In this document: one piece after another, positions 58,727 to 64,000 of the stretch
Layout of the letters: the number at the start of each line of letters is the position of its first letter
Numbering within the stretch: the first letter of the stretch is position 1
Assembly (NCBI RefSeq): GCF_000014685.1
Contig: NC_008321.1
Coordinates: 1,426,001-1,490,000 of the forward strand
Origin: Shewanella sp. MR-4
GTDB taxonomy: Bacteria > Pseudomonadota > Gammaproteobacteria > Enterobacterales > Shewanellaceae
Length of the DNA stretch: 64,000 bases
Reading direction: 5' to 3'
Notes under the pieces: model-generated
What the model saw: only the letters and a program-made list of their open reading frames with translations
Databases searched by the model: none
Told to the model about the DNA's origin: nothing
Translations under genes and position numbers: made by a program

Positions 58727-60160
58727 ATGATGCAAACAGATCAACGAATTTTACTTGTCGGAACCCCATCAGAGCGCTTAAGTCGCCTGTGTTGCATTTT
58801 TGAATTTTTAGGTGAGCAGATTGAAATCATCTCCACCGAAAAGTTGAGCTCTTGTCTCCAAGATACCCGTTATCGTGCCTTAGTGCTGACAACTGACAAT
58901 ATGTCTGTTGAGGCATTGAAATCACTCGCTAATCAGTACCCGTGGCAACCTATTTTATTGTTTGGCAACGTCGGTGATCTGCAAGTATCGAATGTGCTTG
59001 GTCAAATCGAAGAGCCATTAAACTATCCGCAACTCACTGAACTGCTGCATTTTTGCCAAGTGTATGGCCAGGTTAAACGTCCTCAAGTGCCAACCAGTGC
59101 GAATCAAACCAAACTATTCCGTAGTTTAGTGGGCCGCAGTGAAGGTATTGCCAATGTTCGCCATTTGATTAGCCAGGTTGCGACCTCTGATGCGACAGTA
59201 TTAGTGCTAGGGCAGTCGGGTACAGGTAAGGAAGTCGTCGCTCGTAACATTCATTATTTGTCTGAACGCCGTGATGGTCCTTTTATTCCGGTTAACTGTG
59301 GTGCGATCCCGCCAGAACTACTCGAAAGCGAATTATTTGGTCATGAGAAGGGCTCTTTTACAGGCGCCATTAGCTCGCGTAAGGGCCGTTTTGAGCTCGC
59401 AGAAGGTGGCACACTGTTTCTCGATGAAATCGGCGATATGCCTTTGCAGATGCAGGTAAAATTGCTGCGTGTGCTGCAGGAGCGCGTATTCGAGCGTGTC
59501 GGTGGCACTAAGACTATCAATGCTGATGTGCGTGTTGTCGCTGCAACCCACAGAGATCTCGAAAGCATGATCACCAGCAACGAGTTCCGTGAAGATCTTT
59601 ACTATCGCCTCAACGTTTTTCCGATTGAGATGCCTGCGCTAAGCGACCGCAAGGATGACGTTCCTCTACTGTTGCAAGAGCTGGTAAGCCGAGTCTATAA
59701 CGAAGGACGTGGCAAAGTTCGCTTTACCCAACGTGCTATTGAATCGTTAAAAGAACACGCTTGGTCGGGTAACGTGCGTGAACTGTCGAACTTGGTTGAG
59801 CGCTTAACGATTTTATATCCTGGCGGTTTAGTCGATGTGAATGACTTGCCTATCAAGTATCGCCATATTGATGTGCCCGAATACAGCATCGAACTCAGTG
59901 AGGAACAACAGGAACGTGATGCGTTAGCATCCATCTTCACTAGTGAAGAGCCGGTTGAAATTCCTGAAACCCGTTTCCCGAGTGAATTACCGCCAGAAGG
60001 GGTCAACCTTAAGGATCTGCTGGCTGAGCTTGAAATCGATATGATTCGCCAAGCGTTAGAGCAGCAGGATAACGTCGTTGCGCGTGCGGCAGAAATGCTC
60101 GGTATTCGTCGTACTACTTTGGTTGAGAAAATGCGTAAGTACGGAATGACGAAAGAATAG
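58727..60160 (+). CDS. flrA: Flagellar master regulator FlrA (FleQ-type sigma54 activator)
   Basis: FlrA switches on sigma54-dependent flagellar operons. The 477 residues have an N-terminal FleQ-type receiver-like domain without the usual phosphoacceptor context (about 5-120). The AAA+ domain follows: Walker A LGQSGTGKEVV, sigma54-contact loop GSFTGA (Ser in place of the usual Ala), Walker B GGTLFLDEIGDMP and an arginine-finger region EDLYYRLNVFPIEMP. A C-terminal Fis-type helix-turn-helix (AAEMLGIRRTTLVEKMRKYG) ends it. It stands alone between a terminator and the flrBC promoter. Confidence 0.94.
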   Translation: MMQTDQRILLVGTPSERLSRLCCIFEFLGEQIEIISTEKLSSCLQDTRYRALVLTTDNMSVEALKSLANQYPWQPILLFGNVGDLQVSNVLGQIEEPLNYPQLTELLHFCQVYGQVKRPQVPTSANQTKLFRSLVGRSEGIANVRHLISQVATSDATVLVLGQSGTGKEVVARNIHYLSERRDGPFIPVNCGAIPPELLESELFGHEKGSFTGAISSRKGRFELAEGGTLFLDEIGDMPLQMQVKLLRVLQERVFERVGGTKTINADVRVVAATHRDLESMITSNEFREDLYYRLNVFPIEMPALSDRKDDVPLLLQELVSRVYNEGRGKVRFTQRAIESLKEHAWSGNVRELSNLVERLTILYPGGLVDVNDLPIKYRHIDVPEYSIELSEEQQERDALASIFTSEEPVEIPETRFPSELPPEGVNLKDLLAELEIDMIRQALEQQDNVVARAAEMLGIRRTTLVEKMRKYGMTKE

Positions 60161-60215
60161 TCATATTCCTGTTGTTTATCCTATTGTTTTACCTATCTAA
60201 ATTCATTTCTTAATT

Positions 60216-60231
60216 TGGCATAGAATCTGCA
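60216..60231 (+). promoter_or_regulatory. Sigma54 promoter of flrBC
   Basis: TGGCAT-AGAAT-CTGCA keeps -24 GG and -12 GC. It lies 37 bp before the flrB ATG, so transcription should start near 60241-60243 and give a very short leader. Confidence 0.8.
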
Positions 60232-60234
60232 AAC

Positions 60235-60264
60235 ACTCCGTCAGAAGCAATTTTTTGACGGAGT
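60235..60264. repeat. 9-bp inverted repeat spanning flrB transcription start and ribosome site
   Basis: ACTCCGTCA (60235-60243) and TGACGGAGT (60256-60264) are perfectly complementary with a 12-nt A/T-rich loop. The right arm contains the flrB Shine-Dalgarno GGAG. The left arm covers the predicted transcription start. Confidence 0.7.
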
Positions 60265-60268
60265 GACT

Positions 60269-61351
60269 ATGTCAGCCCATCCACTAGCGCAACTTGAAAC
60301 ATTCAAGCACACTAGCAAACAATGGAACCAACTGCGTGAGGCCGCCAATATGTCCAATCGGATGGAGCATATTTTACAGGCTATGCCCTCTGGCGTGGTG
60401 ATTTTGAACGGTGACGGTATTGTCACCGATGCAAACCCTGTTGCCGTGGAATTGCTGGAGCAGCCGTTATGCGGCGCCCGCTGGATTGATGTGATCCATA
60501 CGGCGTTTGCGCCACAGGATGATGATGGTCATGAAGTCTCATTACGCAATGGCCGCCGAGTCAAATTTGCGATTACCCCATTAACGCCAGAACCGGGCCA
60601 ATTAATTGTGCTGACGGATCTAACAGAAACCCGTCTACTGCAAAAGAATCTTTCCCATCTGCAGCGCCTATCTGCCCTCGGTAAAATGGTCGCGACGCTG
60701 GCGCATCAGGTGCGTACGCCACTGTCGGCGGCACTGCTCTATGCTGCGAATCTGGCCAGTCCCAAATTATCGGAATCAGCTAAGGCAAAATTTCAGCAGA
60801 AGTTAGTGGATAGACTCAATGAGCTTGAACGCCAAGTTAACGATATGCTGTTGATGGCCAAAGGGCGGCAGGATGAATTGGGTGAGTTAGTTAACCTTGA
60901 TGAGGTGATCAATACTGTCATGGCGAACTGTGAGCCGATTGTGGCTCAGCGCGGCGCAGCATTGACTGTCACCAATGCGTCCAACGGTTTAATGCTGGCG
61001 AATGTGAACGCGCTCAGTTCAGCCGTGAATAATCTGGTGATGAATAGCCTTGAAGCTGGGGCAACGCAGATCCAAATCGTTGCCAATGATATCGGCGAGC
61101 AGTTAGCCCTCAATGTGGTCGACAATGGCAAAGGACTGGATGCTAAGATGCAACAAAAAGTGTTGGAGCCTTTCTTTACCACCAAAGCGCAAGGAACGGG
61201 TCTAGGCTTAGCCGTTGTGCAGTCCGTGGTTCGCAATCATGGCGGCCAAATCCAATTGAGTTGTATGCCCAATAAAGGTTGTACTGTGTCGCTAACCTTC
61301 CCGCAGGCGAAATCGGCTGCAGTATTGCCGCTGGAGAAACCCTATGTCTGA
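60269..61351 (+). CDS. flrB: Flagellar sensor histidine kinase FlrB
   Basis: FlrB phosphorylates FlrC; it is a soluble kinase with no membrane segment. The 360 residues have a PAS-like N-terminal part (about 25-115, ILQAMPSGVVILNGDGIVTD), a HisKA helix with the phospho-His in TLAHQVRTPLSAALLY and an HATPase domain (NLVMNSLEAGATQ, VDNGKGLDAKM, GTGLGLAVVQSVVRNHGG). The ATG at 60269 is used with GGAG five nt upstream. It overlaps flrC by 8 bp. Confidence 0.94.
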   Translation: MSAHPLAQLETFKHTSKQWNQLREAANMSNRMEHILQAMPSGVVILNGDGIVTDANPVAVELLEQPLCGARWIDVIHTAFAPQDDDGHEVSLRNGRRVKFAITPLTPEPGQLIVLTDLTETRLLQKNLSHLQRLSALGKMVATLAHQVRTPLSAALLYAANLASPKLSESAKAKFQQKLVDRLNELERQVNDMLLMAKGRQDELGELVNLDEVINTVMANCEPIVAQRGAALTVTNASNGLMLANVNALSSAVNNLVMNSLEAGATQIQIVANDIGEQLALNVVDNGKGLDAKMQQKVLEPFFTTKAQGTGLGLAVVQSVVRNHGGQIQLSCMPNKGCTVSLTFPQAKSAAVLPLEKPYV

Positions 61352-62684
61352 AGCCAAATTACTCTTAGTCGAAGACGATGCGTCCCTGCGTGAGGCTTTG
61401 CTCGATACCTTAATGTTGGCGCAATACGACTGCATCGATGTGGCCTCCGGCGAGGAAGCCATTATCGCATTGAAGCAACATCAGTTTGACTTAGTGATCA
61501 GCGATGTGCAGATGCAGGGCATTGGCGGCTTAGGATTATTAAATTACTTACAGCAGCATCACCCCAAGCTGCCAGTGTTATTGATGACGGCGTATGCCAC
61601 CATTGGCAGTGCGGTCAGTGCAATTAAATTGGGCGCCGTCGATTATTTGGCAAAACCCTTTGCGCCAGAGGTATTGCTCAACCAAGTTTCCCGCTATTTG
61701 CCGCTCAAACAAAGTAGCGATCAACCCGTGGTTGCCGATGAAAAGAGCCTCGCGCTGCTATCACTGGCACAGCGTGTGGCGGCATCCGATGCTTCTGTGA
61801 TGATCCTTGGACCAAGCGGCTCGGGTAAAGAAGTGTTAGCCCGTTATATTCATCAACATAGTAGCCGTGCCAACCAAGCGTTTGTGGCCATCAACTGTGC
61901 GGCCATCCCCGAGAATATGCTCGAGGCGACCTTATTCGGTTATGAAAAAGGGGCTTTTACCGGCGCTTATCAGGCATGCCCTGGTAAATTTGAACAGGCA
62001 CAAGGCGGCACCTTATTACTCGATGAAATATCTGAGATGGATTTGGGACTTCAGGCCAAACTGCTGCGTGTGCTGCAAGAGCGCGAAGTGGAGCGTTTAG
62101 GCGGTCGTAAAACCATTAAGTTAGATGTTCGGGTGCTTGCCACTTCGAATCGGGATTTAAAGGCCGTGGTTGCCGCTGGGCAATTCCGAGAAGATCTCTA
62201 TTATCGCATTAACGTGTTTCCACTGACGTGGCCTGCACTGAATCAACGCCCTGCGGATATTTTGCCACTAGCTCGGCATTTACTTGCGAAACACGCAAAG
62301 GCGCTAAATGTGCTTGATTTACCTGAGTTTGATGAGGCAGCTTGTCGTCGTTTACTCAGTCACCGCTGGCCAGGTAATGTGCGCGAGTTGGATAACGTGG
62401 TGCAACGCGCGTTAATTTTACGTGCTGGGGCTGTGATTACCGCCAACGATATTATTATCGATGCCCAAGATGTGCCTCTGTTATCCGATGACGCCGAATA
62501 TGTCAATGAGCCGGAAGGTTTAGGTGAGGAGTTGAAGGCGCAGGAACATGTGATCATTCTCGAAACTTTAGCGCAATGCCAAGGTAGTCGTAAGTTGGTT
62601 GCCGAAAAACTTGGGATCAGTGCGCGCACCTTAAGATATAAGATGGCCAGAATGCGCGATATGGGGATTCAATTGCCCAACTAA
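61344..62684 (+). CDS. flrC: Flagellar response regulator FlrC (sigma54 activator)
   Basis: FlrC is the NtrC-type regulator activated by FlrB; in Vibrio it drives class III genes such as hook, rod and a flagellin. The 446 residues have a receiver (acidic pair EDDAS; phosphoacceptor in DLVISDVQMQGIGG; Lys in LAKPFAP). The AAA+ domain follows (GPSGSGKEVLARYI; GAFTGA loop; GGTLLLDEISEMD; EDLYYRINVFPLTWP), then a Fis-type helix-turn-helix (VAEKLGISARTLRYKMARMR). It follows flrB with an 8-bp overlap. Confidence 0.95.
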   Translation: MSEAKLLLVEDDASLREALLDTLMLAQYDCIDVASGEEAIIALKQHQFDLVISDVQMQGIGGLGLLNYLQQHHPKLPVLLMTAYATIGSAVSAIKLGAVDYLAKPFAPEVLLNQVSRYLPLKQSSDQPVVADEKSLALLSLAQRVAASDASVMILGPSGSGKEVLARYIHQHSSRANQAFVAINCAAIPENMLEATLFGYEKGAFTGAYQACPGKFEQAQGGTLLLDEISEMDLGLQAKLLRVLQEREVERLGGRKTIKLDVRVLATSNRDLKAVVAAGQFREDLYYRINVFPLTWPALNQRPADILPLARHLLAKHAKALNVLDLPEFDEAACRRLLSHRWPGNVRELDNVVQRALILRAGAVITANDIIIDAQDVPLLSDDAEYVNEPEGLGEELKAQEHVIILETLAQCQGSRKLVAEKLGISARTLRYKMARMRDMGIQLPN

Positions 62685-62711
62685 TTTGTGTTTTGTACCT
62701 TGTCTAAAGCC

Positions 62712-62738
62712 ATTGCCACTGGGTTACCCTGTGGCAAT
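62712..62738 (+). terminator. Hairpin after flrC
   Basis: ATTGCCAC / GTGGCAAT (8 bp) with an inner GGG/CCC pairing lies about 28 bp after flrC. Only TTC follows, so termination efficiency is doubtful. Confidence 0.4.
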
Positions 62739-62789
62739 TTCATGTCTGACGATTTCTTCACTTCTTTTTAGCACGGCAAAGTGAAAACT

Positions 62790-62805
62790 TGGCCATGCTT
62801 TTGCA
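62790..62805 (+). promoter_or_regulatory. Sigma54 promoter of fliEF
   Basis: TGGCCA-TGCTT-TTGCA gives correct -24/-12 spacing, about 57 bp before fliE. Confidence 0.75.
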
Positions 62806-62861
62806 TATCCTGTTTATCTAGAGAGTTTAATCGTCAATAACTCGACGATGGGGAGCACGAC

Positions 62862-63200
62862 ATGCAAATTGGCACAAATTCATTACTGCAAGAAATGCAG
62901 TCACTTAAAGGTGAAATCGCACCTTCTTTTGGGATTTCACCCAATAACATTGTGCAGCAAGTGAATAACACCAGCGGTGCTGACTTTGGACAACTCCTCT
63001 CCCAAGCCATTGGCAATGTCAGTGGTTTGCAGTCAACCTCATCGAATCTCGCGACCCGACTCGAAATGGGTGACACGACAGTGAGCCTTTCTGATACTGT
63101 TATCGCCCGCGAAAAGGCCAGTGTCGCCTTTGAAGCCACTGTCCAAGTGCGCAATAAGCTCGTTGAAGCTTATAAAGAAATAATGAGCATGCCTGTTTAG
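62862..63200 (+). CDS. fliE: Flagellar hook-basal body protein FliE
   Basis: FliE is the adaptor between the MS-ring and the rod. The 112 residues have a variable N-terminus and the conserved FliE C-terminal part (GDTTVSLSDTVIAREKASVA, FEATVQVRNKLVEAYKEIMS). GGGGAGC precedes the ATG. It is the first gene of the fliEF... operon. Confidence 0.95.
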   Translation: MQIGTNSLLQEMQSLKGEIAPSFGISPNNIVQQVNNTSGADFGQLLSQAIGNVSGLQSTSSNLATRLEMGDTTVSLSDTVIAREKASVAFEATVQVRNKLVEAYKEIMSMPV

Positions 63201-63232
63201 GCCTTGAATAACGCAATTAGCAGGTACTAATC

Positions 63233-64000
63233 GTGAGCACAGAAATGATTGTCGGATCAAACGCCGGCGCAGTGGACCAAGGGGTCCAACAGGAAAATAA
63301 ATCCGGCGTGCTGGGAAGTCTCGGTGGCGTCGATATGATGCGTCAAATCACCATGATTTTAGCCCTCGCCATTTGTTTGGCGTTAGCCGTGTTCGTCATG
63401 ATCTGGGCACAGGAGCCTGAGTACCGTCCATTGGGTAAAATGGAAACTCAGGAAATGGTGCAAGTGCTCGACGTACTTGATAAAAATAAGATCAAGTATC
63501 AAATCGATGTTGACGTCGTTAAGGTACCCGAAGACAAATATCAAGAAGTTAAAATGATGCTGAGCCGTGCGGGTATTGATAGTGCCGCGGCCTCAAGCAA
63601 AGATTTTCTCACCCAAGACAGTGGTTTTGGCGTGAGCCAAAGAATGGAACAGGCTCGCCTCAAGCACAGCCAAGAAGAAAACCTCGCCCGCGCAATTGAA
63701 CAACTGCAAAGTGTTAGCCGCGCCAAAGTGATTTTAGCCCTACCCAAAGAAAACGTGTTTGCTCGCAACACTGCGCAGCCAAGTGCGACCGTTGTGATCA
63801 ACACTCGCCGTGGTGGTTTAGGCCAAGGCGAGGTCGATGCTATTGTGGATATCGTCGCTTCCGCCGTTCAGGGCTTAGAGCCATCTCGCGTGACAGTTAC
63901 AGATTCTAACGGCCGTTTACTGAACTCGGGTAGCCAAGATGGCGTATCTGCTAGGGCGCGTCGTGAGCTTGAGTTAGTTCAACAGAAAGAAGCCGAATAC
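63233..64000 (+). CDS. fliF: Flagellar MS-ring protein FliF (3'-truncated by window end)
   Basis: FliF forms the MS-ring in the inner membrane. The GTG at 63233 opens a frame that runs to the window edge (256 codons). After a short N-terminus a membrane helix is visible at about 39-58 (ITMILALAICLALAVFVMIW), then the ring-building YscJ/FliF domain (EPEYRPLGKMETQEMVQVLD; SRAGIDSAAASSKDFLTQDS; ARAIEQLQSVSRAKVILALP). It lies 32 bp after fliE. No AGGAGG is seen; AGGTACT is the likely ribosome site. Confidence 0.94.
   Translation, partial: MSTEMIVGSNAGAVDQGVQQENKSGVLGSLGGVDMMRQITMILALAICLALAVFVMIWAQEPEYRPLGKMETQEMVQVLDVLDKNKIKYQIDVDVVKVPEDKYQEVKMMLSRAGIDSAAASSKDFLTQDSGFGVSQRMEQARLKHSQEENLARAIEQLQSVSRAKVILALPKENVFARNTAQPSATVVINTRRGGLGQGEVDAIVDIVASAVQGLEPSRVTVTDSNGRLLNSGSQDGVSARARRELELVQQKEAEY

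Overview
The window looks like a chromosomal segment of a Shewanella species (Gammaproteobacteria, Alteromonadales). The basis is gene order and protein sequence read by eye: the housekeeping block pilW-rodZ-ispG-hisS-yfgM-bamB-der / xseA / guaBA / tadA / mltF / purL, then cydABX, then a polar-flagellum cluster with the Vibrio/Shewanella-type regulators FlrA, FlrB and FlrC and the accessory proteins FlgO, FlgP and FlgT. No database search was possible.

Layout. (1) 1-13.4 kb, mostly + strand: pilus lipoprotein pilW (5' end outside the window), rodZ, ispG, hisS, yfgM, bamB, der, the reverse-strand xseA, guaB, guaA, and tadA with an unusual repeat-bearing N-terminus. (2) 13.4-20.7 kb: a possible small basic ORF, mltF (-), purL (+), then a 1.2 kb AT-rich gap holding a convincing 25-codon gene on the - strand and the long leader of the cyd operon. 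(3) 20.7-24.1 kb: cydA, cydB and the 38-residue cydX, then a 20-copy hexanucleotide repeat. (4) 24.1-34.1 kb: a chemoreceptor, a DUF465 protein, an RND efflux pair with a divergent TetR regulator and twin operators, an outer-membrane barrel-like protein, a chalcone-isomerase-like protein, a DUF2947-like protein and tRNA-Arg(CCU). (5) 34.1-64 kb: the flagellar cluster flgT / flgOP / flgNM, flgA / cheV-cheR / flgBCDE-flgFGHIJKL / two flagellins / flaG-fliD-flaI-fliS / flrA / flrBC / fliE-fliF (fliF runs off the end).

Regulation visible in the flagellar part matches the known hierarchy. FlrA is a sigma54 activator. Good -24/-12 sites precede flgO, flgB, flgF, flaG, flrB and fliE. Sigma28-type promoters precede flgM and the second flagellin. 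FlrBC is the two-component pair acting at the middle level, and FlgM is the anti-sigma28 factor.

The most notable points are these. The two flagellin genes share a 751-bp stretch of complete nucleotide identity over the normally variable central domain, while their conserved ends have diverged; this is a gene-conversion or domain-replacement mosaic. A decayed IS3-family element with a 3-bp target duplication sits between them. A 25-residue gene with its own ribosome site and terminator lies downstream of purL. TadA carries eight copies of a pentapeptide repeat. A 14-codon mini-ORF bridges flgJ and flgK.
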